Below the pieces are notes generated by a model. It saw only the letters and a program-made list of their open reading frames with translations. It did not search any database and was not told the origin of the DNA. A DNA stretch of 64,000 bases from Rhizobium sp. BG4. Lineage in GTDB: Bacteria > Pseudomonadota > Alphaproteobacteria > Rhizobiales > Rhizobiaceae. Within the stretch, counting starts at the first letter, position 1. Each line of letters opens with the position of its first letter. Below are positions 27,789-35,191 of the stretch, in pieces. Position numbers and translations under genes: made by a program. The stretch lies in contig NZ_CP044126.1 in the NCBI RefSeq assembly GCF_016864575.1, positions 248,001 through 312,000 of the forward strand, read 5' to 3'.

Positions 27789-29051
27789 TCACGCGCCCTT
27801 GCCGTCAGCGAATTTGGCAATCGATGCGGCGAGTTCGGGGTGGTCCTTGGCATAGACATCGAGCGGGATATCGGCGACCGCCGCCTGCCATGCCTGCTGC
27901 ACGGCGCGCACGCCGGCTGCCGGTCCGCCCGGATGGCTGACGATGCCGCCGCCGCAGAGATAGAGAAGGTCGGTCGTGCGGCCCGTCCGCTGATAGGTCT
28001 CCGGCGCCTGACCGCCCCACTGGCCGGAACCGGCGACAGGAAGCGGGCAATCGGCGGCGTCGAAAAGCGGCGTGCTGACGGCCTTGAAGGAGGCGACGAA
28101 GCTTTCGTCCGGCTCCCAATATTTGACGCGAATGCCGTTTATCTGGAACTGGTCGACGCCGAGCAGGCGCCAGAACTGCTGGTAAACCCTGAAATCCATG
28201 CCGGTCGCCGGGTTGCGGGTCAGGATATCCCAGCCGTTGCGATGCGCATGCAACACCAGACCGGAGCGCTTGCGCAGGAAGCTCATGCCGCCGAAGCCGA
28301 TCGAGTTGATATTGACGACAGCGCAATTGCCGCCGGCCTTCAGGACGAGGTCGTGATTGCGCATCATCTCGTCCGGATCGGCATGCGAGATGCCGAACGC
28401 ATACATCACCTTCTTGCCGGTCTTCTGCTCGTGATCGAGGATCAGCGGCATGATCGCCTCGACGCGATCCTTGAGCGGCGAGTAGGCCGGGCTCATCAGC
28501 TTCTCGTCGTCCTTGATGAAATCGACGCCAGATTGGATCAGCTCGCCGACGAGCTCTGCCGTCTCGTGTGGACGCAGACCCAGCGCCGGCTTGACGATGG
28601 TGCCGATGATCGGGCGTCCCTCGACGCCGGTCAGCCTGCGGCTGCCGGGAATGCCGAATTGCGGGCCGGGATGCGCGCCCTTGAATTCCGGGGGAAGCTT
28701 CAGATCGACGATGCGGATGCCGGTCATGCCCTTGATCGAATAGACGCCGCCGATGGCGATCGTCATCAGCGCCGAGAGATCGGTGCCGATCGCATCGAGC
28801 GGAAAGGCGATATCGACATCGGCGCGCTTGAGCGGCCCGTGCCCTTCGGCAACCTCCGGCCAGCCCGGCGCCTTCGCATCCTGAAGCGGGCGAATCGCCA
28901 GCACCCGGGCCGCGACCCGCGCCTTCAGCTCCTCCGTCTCGCCGGGAACCGGAACGAAGGTGCCCGTGGACTGGTCGCTGGCGATCTTCTCCGCCATGGC
29001 CTCGATGCTGCCAGGGGTTTCGATGCGATAGGTAAGGGTGATCATGCTCAC
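27789..29051 (-). CDS. oiaX: RuBisCO-like protein, probable 3-oxo-isoapionate-4-phosphate decarboxylase
   Basis: A 420-aa member of the RuBisCO superfamily acting in apiose breakdown: decarboxylation of 3-oxo-isoapionate 4-phosphate to L-erythrulose 1-phosphate. The family lysines are kept: Lys154 in GTIVKPALGL, and Lys180 in SGVDFIKDDEKL, which equals the carbamylated lysine and metal-binding KDDE of true RuBisCO. Loop 6, which carries the catalytic Lys334 in RuBisCO, is replaced by a glycine-rich segment (AGSGQWGGQAPET), so CO2 fixation is not expected. The phosphate loop GGGIVSHPGGPAAG is present. The GTG at 29051 has AGGAG about 10 nt upstream; an ATG two codons on is an alternative. It is the first gene of the operon. 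Confidence 0.82.
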   Translation of the reverse strand: MSMITLTYRIETPGSIEAMAEKIASDQSTGTFVPVPGETEELKARVAARVLAIRPLQDAKAPGWPEVAEGHGPLKRADVDIAFPLDAIGTDLSALMTIAIGGVYSIKGMTGIRIVDLKLPPEFKGAHPGPQFGIPGSRRLTGVEGRPIIGTIVKPALGLRPHETAELVGELIQSGVDFIKDDEKLMSPAYSPLKDRVEAIMPLILDHEQKTGKKVMYAFGISHADPDEMMRNHDLVLKAGGNCAVVNINSIGFGGMSFLRKRSGLVLHAHRNGWDILTRNPATGMDFRVYQQFWRLLGVDQFQINGIRVKYWEPDESFVASFKAVSTPLFDAADCPLPVAGSGQWGGQAPETYQRTGRTTDLLYLCGGGIVSHPGGPAAGVRAVQQAWQAAVADIPLDVYAKDHPELAASIAKFADGKGA

Positions 29052-29092
29052 GTCGGTAATGCTCCTCGGGCCAAGACCGGCATCTTGGCGTC

Positions 29093-29115
29093 ACTCATTA
29101 ACTGGTATAATGAGT
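29093..29115. promoter_or_regulatory. Palindromic operator over the oiaX promoter
   Basis: A perfect 8-bp inverted repeat, ACTCATTA and TAATGAGT, flanks ACTGGTA. It contains GGTATA, the NanR half-site hexamer. On the minus strand a promoter-like pair, TTGCGC (29126-29131) and TATACC (29104-29109) with 16-bp spacing, places the operator over the -10 element. The site lies 42 bp upstream of oiaX and about 100 bp from the divergent gntR gene. It fits repression by that GntR regulator. Confidence 0.7.
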
Positions 29116-29211
29116 ATTCCAATTTGCGCAATCGGAAAGTTTCGATCCGAGCGCAAATGAGCCCATCGCGGCCTTTGTCGCGGCGGCGCAAAATGCTAAA
29201 GGGAGGGGAGT

Positions 29212-29934
29212 TTGAGCCAGCGAGACATCATGACCCAACCAATCGAGCAAATCGTTCGCCGGAAGCTTTCCGACGAGGTTTTCGACAGGCTCGAACGCAT
29301 GATCACCTCGGGCGAACTGAAGCCCGGTGATGAAATGCCCTCCGAGCGCGTGCTGATGGAGCGTTTCGGCGTCGGCCGTCCGGCGATCCGCGAAGCGATG
29401 CAGTCGCTGGCGGGGATGGGGCTCGTCAACATTTCCCACGGCGAGCGCGCCAAGGTTTTGAAGCTGACGGCGAAATCGATCTTCCAACAGGTCGATCTGA
29501 CGGCGAAGATCATGCTGTCGCAATCGGCGGACAGTCTGGAAAACCTGAAGAGCGCCCGTATCTTCTTCGAGCGCGGCATGGCGCGAGAGGCCGCCCAGCG
29601 GGCGAGCGAGGCCGATATCGCCGAATTGAAGCGGATCATCGAGCGCCAGCGCGAATCGCTCGGAAATGCGGAGGATTTCATCTCCGCCGACATGCAGTTC
29701 CACACCCGCATCGCGCAGATATCGGGCAACCCGATCTTCGGCGCCGTCAGCGAGGCGATGCTTGCGTGGCTGCGCGAATATCACACGGAAATGCTGATCT
29801 GGACCGGCAAGGAGAAATTCACGCTGGTCGAGCACGAAGAGATCGTCGAACGGCTTGCGGCCCACGATGCCGACGGTGCAGAATCGGCGGTGCTGAAACA
29901 TCTCGAACGCTCGAGGGCGCTCTACACGAAATAG
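29212..29934 (+). CDS. GntR-family (FadR subfamily, NanR-like) transcriptional regulator
   Basis: A 240-aa regulator with an N-terminal winged helix (LSDEVFDRLERMITSGELKPGDEMPSERVLMERFGVGRPAIREAMQSLAGMGLV) and a C-terminal all-helical FCD ligand-binding domain. The FCD metal/ligand pattern includes ADMQFHTRIAQISGNP and a late His in LKHLERS. The TTG at 29212 has GGAGG 5 nt upstream; an ATG six codons on (29230) is an alternative without a good ribosome site. It is divergent from the apiose operon and next to a palindromic GGTATA-containing operator, so it is the likely repressor, with a pathway metabolite as inducer. Confidence 0.85.
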   Translation: MSQRDIMTQPIEQIVRRKLSDEVFDRLERMITSGELKPGDEMPSERVLMERFGVGRPAIREAMQSLAGMGLVNISHGERAKVLKLTAKSIFQQVDLTAKIMLSQSADSLENLKSARIFFERGMAREAAQRASEADIAELKRIIERQRESLGNAEDFISADMQFHTRIAQISGNPIFGAVSEAMLAWLREYHTEMLIWTGKEKFTLVEHEEIVERLAAHDADGAESAVLKHLERSRALYTK

Positions 29935-29985
29935 GCAGCCGTCCGCCTGGGAAGAGGGGCGGCGGCATGCATCGAAGGAGGATCG

Positions 29986-30996
29986 ATGACGGTCAAGAAG
30001 ATCATCAACAACGGCGCCGATGCCGTTGACGAAATGCTGGCGGGCATTCTCGCCGCCCATCCCAATCACCTGAAGCGCGTCGAAGGCACGGCCCGTTCGG
30101 TCGTCGCCGTCGATGGCCCGCGCCAGGGCAAGGTCGGCCTGGTGATCGGTGGGGGCTCCGGCCACGAGCCGAGCTTCGTCGGCTTCGTCGGCCGCGGCCT
30201 CGCCGATGGCGCGGCGATCGGCAATGTCTTCGCCTCGCCGCCGCCGGATCCGGTCCTCGAATGCGCCAAGGCCGTCAATGGCGGCGCCGGCGTGCTCTTC
30301 ATGTACGGCAACTATGCCGGCGACGTGATGAATTTCGACATGGCGGCCGAAATGGCGGCGATGGAAGATATCGAAGTCCGCACCGTGCTGACGACCGACG
30401 ACGTCGCCTCGGCTCCGCGCGACCGGAGAGCGGATCGCCGTGGCGTGGCGGGCAATGTCTTCGTCTTCAAGATCGCAGGTGCTGCCGCCGACCGGATGAT
30501 GGATATCGATGCCTGCGAGGCGGCAGCCCGCAAGGCCAACGACCGCACCTTCACCATGGGCGTGGCGCTCGGCCCCTGCTCCCTGCCGCAGACGCGCAAG
30601 CCGAATTTCGAACTCGGCGAAAACGAAATGGAAATCGGCATGGGCATCCATGGCGAACCCGGCGTCGAGCGCGGTCCGTTGAAAAGCGCCAACGAGATCA
30701 CCGACCAGCTGCTCGACAAGATCCTGCCGGAAATGAATGCCGCGCGTGGCGATCGCGTTGCCGTGCTGGTCAACGGCCTCGGCGCGACGCCACTGATGGA
30801 ACTCTACATCATGACGGCCCGCGTCAAGGAGCGGCTGGATGGCGAAGGTCTGAGGATCCACTCGACGCTGGTCGGCAACTATTGCAGCTCGCTCGACATG
30901 ATGGGCGCCTCGGTGACACTGATGCATCTCGACGACGAGCTGCAGACCCTTCTCGACCACCCCTGCGATTGCGCCATGTTCCGGAGCGGCCGCTGA
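29986..30996 (+). CDS. dhaK: Dihydroxyacetone kinase-type subunit DhaK (Dak1 domain)
   Basis: Substrate-binding half of a two-subunit ketose kinase, 336 aa. Dak1 features are GLVIGGGSGHEPSFVGFVG (residues 51-69), GNYAGDVMNF and the His that covalently binds the ketone substrate in GMGIHGEPGVER (His222). The partner DhaL gene overlaps its stop (TGATG). GGAGG precedes the ATG. In known apiose pathways a Dak-type kinase (LerK) phosphorylates L-erythrulose to L-erythrulose 1-phosphate; that is a plausible role here, with dihydroxyacetone as the alternative. It follows the GntR gene in the same direction (51-nt gap). Confidence 0.85.
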   Translation: MTVKKIINNGADAVDEMLAGILAAHPNHLKRVEGTARSVVAVDGPRQGKVGLVIGGGSGHEPSFVGFVGRGLADGAAIGNVFASPPPDPVLECAKAVNGGAGVLFMYGNYAGDVMNFDMAAEMAAMEDIEVRTVLTTDDVASAPRDRRADRRGVAGNVFVFKIAGAAADRMMDIDACEAAARKANDRTFTMGVALGPCSLPQTRKPNFELGENEMEIGMGIHGEPGVERGPLKSANEITDQLLDKILPEMNAARGDRVAVLVNGLGATPLMELYIMTARVKERLDGEGLRIHSTLVGNYCSSLDMMGASVTLMHLDDELQTLLDHPCDCAMFRSGR

Positions 30997-31631
30997 TGGC
31001 TGAAATCACCGCACAGGACCTGCGCGCCATGTTCTCGGCGATCGCCGTGACCATCGCCGAAAACCGCGATCGCCTCAGCGAACTCGACGGCGTCATCGGC
31101 GATGCGGACCACGGCATCACCATGGAACTCGGCTTCTCGACAGTGAAGACGGCCCTCGCCGCCAACGAGGCCGAAACCGATCTCGGCGCCATCTTCAACC
31201 TCGCCGCCAAATCCTTCCTCAACGCCGTCGGGGCCTCCTCCGGCCCGCTCTACGCGACCGCCTTCATGCGCGCCGGAGCGGTGCTGAAGGGCAAGACGGC
31301 GGCCGGCGACGAGGACATGGTCAAGACCTTCGGGGCGATGGCCAAGGGCATCGAGGACCGCGGCAAGGCGGTGCCGGGCGAGAAAACCATGGTCGACGCC
31401 TGGCGGCCTGCGGCAGATGCGGCGGAAGCCGAGTTTGCGAAGGGCGCGACGCTGGCGGCCTGCCTCAAGGCCGCGGCGGATGCGGCAAGCGCCGGGGCGG
31501 AGGCGACGAAGTCGATGCTGGCGACCAAGGGTAGGGCGTCGCGACTGGGCGAGCGGGTGCTCGGGCATGCCGACCCCGGTGCGGTTTCGGCGGCGCTGGT
31601 TGTTGCGACGATGGCGGAGAGTTTGGGGTAA
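30996..31631 (+). CDS. dhaL: Dihydroxyacetone kinase-type subunit DhaL (Dak2 domain)
   Basis: Nucleotide-binding half of the ketose kinase, 211 aa. The magnesium/ADP-binding aspartates are in LDGVIGDADHGITM (about residues 28-41). The helical Dak2 motif GASSGPLYATAFMRAG and the C-terminal GRASRLGERVLGHADPGAVSAAL are typical. There is no DhaM phosphotransfer gene nearby, so it is unclear whether ATP or a PTS phosphoprotein supplies the phosphate. The ATG shares one base with the dhaK stop. Confidence 0.88.
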   Translation: MAEITAQDLRAMFSAIAVTIAENRDRLSELDGVIGDADHGITMELGFSTVKTALAANEAETDLGAIFNLAAKSFLNAVGASSGPLYATAFMRAGAVLKGKTAAGDEDMVKTFGAMAKGIEDRGKAVPGEKTMVDAWRPAADAAEAEFAKGATLAACLKAAADAASAGAEATKSMLATKGRASRLGERVLGHADPGAVSAALVVATMAESLG

Positions 31632-31846
31632 TGGTTCCGGGCGTGTGCCCGTGTGCCTAATGCTGCCGACGTTTGCTCCAGGCGCGCAACCGCCAACTCC
31701 TCCCTCATTCCTGTGCTTATCATAGGAAACCAGCCACGGCGCGTCTGCGCCGTGAATGAATCCATAGAGTGAGACGAGTCTTCTGCCGCGCCAACGCGCG
31801 GCTGGTGGATCCCTGTGACGGGGACAGGGATAAGGGAAGAACTGCA

Positions 31847-31972
31847 CCCGGAGCCCCCTCATCCGGCCCCGCGGGCCACCTTCTCCCCGCCGGGGAGAAG
31901 GGAAGATGAGGGTCGGCCCACGCCAGCTTCCCCTCTCCCCTCGGGGAGAGGGTAGGGTGAGGGGGCTCCGGG
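31847..31972. repeat. Rhizobial palindromic repeat (RIME-like), copy 2, with perfect 15-bp terminal inverted repeats
   Basis: The 126-bp element starts with CCCGGAGCCCCCTCA and ends with its exact complement TGAGGGGGCTCCGGG. Inside are CACCTTCTCCCC/GGGGAGAAGG and CTCTCCCCTCGGGGAGAG hairpins. The remaining gap between dhaL and the rpiB-like gene (31632-31846 and 31973-32074) shows no convincing gene or promoter. Confidence 0.85.
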
Positions 31973-32074
31973 CACAGCAGTCCTTTCAATTCCCGCATGG
32001 GGCCTTCGGCTTGACGATAAGCGCACGCGTCACAGGCGCGGGTGCCTCATCGCGAAGGCGCCCACCCAAAAAAC

Positions 32075-32530
32075 TCACCGCGCGTTATACTTCGCGTCCA
32101 GCTCGTCCATCGCCTTCACATTCCCGGCAGACCGGCCGTTCTCATCGAACGTCTGGGCCAGAAACGCATCGGCAATCGACTTCGCCAGCTCGGTACCAAT
32201 GACCCGGGCGCCCATGGTGATGATCTGGGCGTTGTTGGAGAGGGCCGCGCGCTCGGCCGAATAGGTGTCGTGGGTGAGTGCGGCGCGGATGCCCGGGACC
32301 TTGTTGGCCGAGATGCAGACGCCGATGCCGGTGCCGCAGACGAGGATTGCCTTGTCGTAGGTGCCGTCGAGAACGCCCGACGCGACACGGTCCGAGAGAT
32401 TGGCGTAGAAGGGGTCGGCGCCGCCGTTGGTGCGCGATACTTCGTGCACCTCGAAACGGTCCTTCAGATGATCGGCCAGAACCTTGGCGAGACCTTCGCC
32501 GGCGCTGTCTCCTGCAATGGCAAGCTTCAT
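32075..32530 (-). CDS. rpiB: RpiB-family isomerase, probable D-erythrulose-4-phosphate isomerase
   Basis: LacAB/RpiB family isomerase, 151 aa from the ATG at 32530 (MKLAIAGDSAGEGLAK). The catalytic Cys65 and anion-binding loop are in LVCGTGIGVCISANKVPGIRAAL; the canonical GSDHAG near the N-terminus is GDSAG here, so it is not a standard ribose-5-phosphate enzyme. In erythritol and apiose catabolism homologues (EryI/DerI) convert D-erythrulose 4-phosphate to D-erythrose 4-phosphate, which enters the pentose phosphate pathway. It follows the TIM homologue by 10 nt. Confidence 0.85.
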   Translation of the reverse strand: MKLAIAGDSAGEGLAKVLADHLKDRFEVHEVSRTNGGADPFYANLSDRVASGVLDGTYDKAILVCGTGIGVCISANKVPGIRAALTHDTYSAERAALSNNAQIITMGARVIGTELAKSIADAFLAQTFDENGRSAGNVKAMDELDAKYNAR

Positions 32531-32540
32531 TGTCGTTCTC

Positions 32541-33311
32541 CTAGAGTTTGGCGGCGCATTTTGCGAGAATGTCGAGGTAGCCTTCGACATTCCAGGCCGA
32601 ACGGCCGATGAAGAGCCCGTCGATATGCGGGCTCGAGATCAGTTCTTCGCAGTTTCCGGGGTTGACCGATCCGCCGTAGAGGCAGGGGATCTTGCGGCCG
32701 AGGGCCTCTTCGGCGACCGCGATGATTTCCGCCTGACGGGCGTCGGCATAGTCGGCCGTTGCCGGGATGCCCTTTTCGCCGATCGCCCAGACGGGCTCGT
32801 AGGCGAGCAGGATCTCGGCGGATTTCTGGTCGCCCGAGAGCTTCGAAAGCGCGCCGCGCACCTGTGTGGCGAGAATGTCGGCGGCCTTGCCGCTTTCGCG
32901 GTCTGCCAGGGTTTCGCCGATGCAGATCAGCGGGATCAGGCCGTGGCGGACGGCGGCTTCGGTCTTCAGGCCGACGGTCTCGTCGGTCTCGCCGAAATGT
33001 TCGCGGCGCTCGGAATGGCCGAGTTCGACGATATCGAGGTTGCAATCCTTCAGCATCACCGGCGAGACCTCACCGGTCCAGGCGCCCTGGTCGGCCCAAT
33101 GCATGTTCTGGGCGCCGACCTTGACGGAGGTCTCGGCGAGCATCGCCTTGACCTCGCGCACGGCCGTGAAGGGCGGAATGACGAAGCGCTGGATGCGCGG
33201 ATCGCGGGCGGCATCGGCAGCTTCCAGGCCGCGGGCAAACTGCTGCGCCTCGGCGAGCGTCTTGTTCATCTTCCAGCTGGTGCCAACCCAGAAGCGCGGT
33301 TTTTCGGTCAT
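32541..33311 (-). CDS. tpiB: Triose-phosphate-isomerase homologue, probable L-erythrulose-1-phosphate isomerase
   Basis: TIM-barrel isomerase, 256 aa, with catalytic Lys14 (SWKMNK), His99 (ELGHSERREHFGE) and Glu172 (AYEPVWAIG). Two departures from glycolytic TIM are visible: the Asn of the NWKMN motif is Ser12, and the flexible loop after Glu172 reads GEKGIPAT instead of the usual GTGKTAT-like sequence. Homologues in ery loci (TpiA2/TpiB, EryH) and in apiose loci (LerI) convert L-erythrulose 1-phosphate to D-erythrulose 4-phosphate. It overlaps the DeoR gene end by 4 nt. Confidence 0.87.
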   Translation of the reverse strand: MTEKPRFWVGTSWKMNKTLAEAQQFARGLEAADAARDPRIQRFVIPPFTAVREVKAMLAETSVKVGAQNMHWADQGAWTGEVSPVMLKDCNLDIVELGHSERREHFGETDETVGLKTEAAVRHGLIPLICIGETLADRESGKAADILATQVRGALSKLSGDQKSAEILLAYEPVWAIGEKGIPATADYADARQAEIIAVAEEALGRKIPCLYGGSVNPGNCEELISSPHIDGLFIGRSAWNVEGYLDILAKCAAKL

Positions 33312-34084
33312 GTCGGGTCCTGTTCCGATGCAATGGTGAGCGTTATGCCCGCCTGTACGAATTCCTCGATGACAGCAGCGTCCGGCGCGCTGTCGGTGAT
33401 CACGGCGTCGAAATCGGCAAGATCAGCCATGACATGCAGCGCCGTGTGGCCGATGCGCTGGTGATTGACCAGCAGGCAGGACCTTGCCGAAGACGTCATC
33501 ATCGCCCGCTTGGTGCGGACCACGTTGTCGTCCATGTGATAGGCGCGCCTGCCGCTGACGGCGGGCGTCGAGATGAAGGCGATATCGGCCCTGAGCTTCG
33601 ACAGCGCCTCTTCGGTGACGACGCCGAGATAGGCGTTGAACTTCGCCGAATAGATGCCGCCGAGCGCGATCAGCGTGATGCCCGTTTCTGCCTTCAGCCG
33701 CTCCATGATCGCCGCGTTGTTGGTGATCACGGTCAAAGGCCGCTTCTGCAGCAGCATTTCGCCGAGCACCGCAGCCATCGATCCGTCATTGACCATCACG
33801 GTCATGCCGGGTTCGACGAGCTCCAGCGCGCTCTTGGCCATCGCAACCTTGGCCTCGTGGCCCTGGCGCTCGCGGATGCGGAAGTCGCTTTCGAACTGCG
33901 TTCCGGCGTCGATCGTCGCGCCGCCTCGCACCTTTCGAAGCACGCCCGCCTGCTCGAGATCGTCGAGGTCACGATGGATCGTCATCTTCGAGACGATGAA
34001 GCGGTCGGCAAGATCGTCGAGATCGACGGTCTTGTTCTCGACGAGCAGATTGACAATCAGCTGCTGCCGTTCCTCGCGCTTCAT
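33308..34084 (-). CDS. eryR: DeoR-family regulator of the tpiB-rpiB unit
   Basis: DeoR/GlpR family regulator, about 258 aa. The N-terminal helix-turn-helix is KREERQQLIVNLLVENKTVDLDDLADRFIVSKMTIHRDLDDLEQAG. The C-terminal sugar-phosphate-sensing domain has VMVNDGSMAAVLGEML and TVITNNAAIMERL. ATG 34084 has GGAG 6 nt upstream; a GTG at 34096 with AGGAG 4 nt upstream is an alternative. It heads the deoR-tpiB-rpiB unit, the arrangement known for rhizobial and Brucella erythritol loci. An AT-rich promoter with a motif shared with the eryA region lies upstream. The name eryR follows this context and is tentative. Confidence 0.8.
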   Translation of the reverse strand: MKREERQQLIVNLLVENKTVDLDDLADRFIVSKMTIHRDLDDLEQAGVLRKVRGGATIDAGTQFESDFRIRERQGHEAKVAMAKSALELVEPGMTVMVNDGSMAAVLGEMLLQKRPLTVITNNAAIMERLKAETGITLIALGGIYSAKFNAYLGVVTEEALSKLRADIAFISTPAVSGRRAYHMDDNVVRTKRAMMTSSARSCLLVNHQRIGHTALHVMADLADFDAVITDSAPDAAVIEEFVQAGITLTIASEQDPT

Positions 34085-34141
34085 TCCGGTCTCCACCCAT
34101 CTCCTGATGTTAAGATAACGGATAAATCGTGATAATCAACA

Positions 34142-34162
34142 TTATTTGTGTTATTTTGCGAT
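34142..34162 (-). promoter_or_regulatory. Shared ery motif upstream of eryR
   Basis: On the minus strand ATCGCAAAATAACACAAA (part of the site) lies about 60 bp before the eryR start. A close variant, ATCGCAAAACATAACATAAA, is upstream of eryA (39446-39465), and the exact decamer AAATAACACA recurs at 39786-39795 before the transporter genes. It may bind the DeoR regulator or EryD. The surrounding 34097-34183 gap is AT-rich and carries repeated GATAA on the plus strand. Confidence 0.4.
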
Positions 34163-34183
34163 CAACTCTTGTTGCCAATCACA

Positions 34184-35119
34184 TCATTTCAACAGTGTCT
34201 GCGCTGTGCGTTCATCGGTGATCAGGCCGTAAAGGCGGTGGCTTTTCAGGATGGCGCGGATGGCCGGAACCTTCGACTGCCCGCCGGCAAGCGCCACGAG
34301 CCGCTCGTCTTTGGTTTTCGGGAAGGAGGCGGAGAGCGTGCGCGCCGTCAGCGCCGTATCCAACATGTCGCCATCGGCATTGAAGAAATGCCCGAGGATT
34401 TCGCCGACGCCGCCGGCAGTCGCGATATCGTCGATCTCGCTCGGCTCGACCATACCCGAGAGCACCAGCTGCGCATCGGCATCGACAGTGCCGAGGCCGA
34501 CGAGCTTCAGGTCGGCATTGTTGGCGAGGTCGAAGACCTCCTTGACGGCGCGCTGCGCTTTCAGCACCTCGCGGTCGTCGCCTGTGTTGGCGAAGAAGGG
34601 GACGGGCATGACATAGGCCTGCGTTCCCGTCTTCTCGGCGATGCGGTGCATCACGTCATAGGGATTGGCGCCGTAGTTGCGCGTCAGGCCTCCCAGCAGC
34701 GAGACGAAGCGCAGGTTCTTGGCGCCGACTCGCGGCATGTACTGGACGGCGGCCGACAGGGTGCGGCCGTGGCCAAGGCCGATTACCTTGTTGTCGCCGC
34801 GCTCGATCTCGCGCTTCAGATAGCCGGCACCGGCATGGCCAAGCGCGCGCAGCGGCAGGCCTTCCTCGCCGAGATCGGGGGCCACTTCGCAATATTGCAG
34901 GCCGTAGCGCTCCGAAAGGCGGGCCTCCAGCTCGACGCATTCGACGATGTCGCCGTCGATCGTCACCTTGACGACGCCGTCGGCGACCGCGCGGGCAATC
35001 AGCCGGTGCGCCTTGACCGAGGGCACGCCGAGACGGCGGGCGACATCGGATTGCGTCAGGCCTCCGGCGTAGTGCAGCCAGGCAGCGCGTACCGCAAGCG
35101 TATCATCGGCGTCCGTCAT
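34184..35119 (-). CDS. eryD: SorC/DeoR-type regulator EryD
   Basis: SorC-family transcriptional regulator, 311 aa from the ATG at 35119, preceded by AGGGAG. The N-terminal helix-turn-helix is AAWLHYAGGLTQSDVARRLGVPSVKAHRLIARAV. The large C-terminal sugar-binding domain has IGLGHGRTLSAAVQYMP and LVGLGTVDADAQLV. In rhizobia and Brucella EryD represses the ery operon and is relieved by erythritol. It is the fourth gene in eryA-B-C-D, 72 nt after eryC. Confidence 0.88.
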   Translation of the reverse strand: MTDADDTLAVRAAWLHYAGGLTQSDVARRLGVPSVKAHRLIARAVADGVVKVTIDGDIVECVELEARLSERYGLQYCEVAPDLGEEGLPLRALGHAGAGYLKREIERGDNKVIGLGHGRTLSAAVQYMPRVGAKNLRFVSLLGGLTRNYGANPYDVMHRIAEKTGTQAYVMPVPFFANTGDDREVLKAQRAVKEVFDLANNADLKLVGLGTVDADAQLVLSGMVEPSEIDDIATAGGVGEILGHFFNADGDMLDTALTARTLSASFPKTKDERLVALAGGQSKVPAIRAILKSHRLYGLITDERTAQTLLK

Positions 35120-35191
35120 TGCGGCTCCCTTTGAAACAAGTCCCTGCAACTGTCACGTTGCGATATCTCCAGCCTTTTACGGATCTCTGCC

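Noticed and set aside
27789..29051. True CO2-fixing RuBisCO large subunit
   Set aside because: Although KDDE is kept, loop 6 lacks the catalytic lysine context and there is no small subunit or phosphoribulokinase gene; the kinase and ApnO neighbours point to OiaX.
29098..30960. A 620-codon minus-strand frame covering the GntR and DhaK genes
   Set aside because: Both plus-strand genes have family motifs and good ribosome sites; the minus frame has neither.
31847..31972. Insertion sequence or transposon end
   Set aside because: The perfect inverted repeats belong to a 126-bp non-coding palindromic element with relatives in the window; there is no transposase frame.
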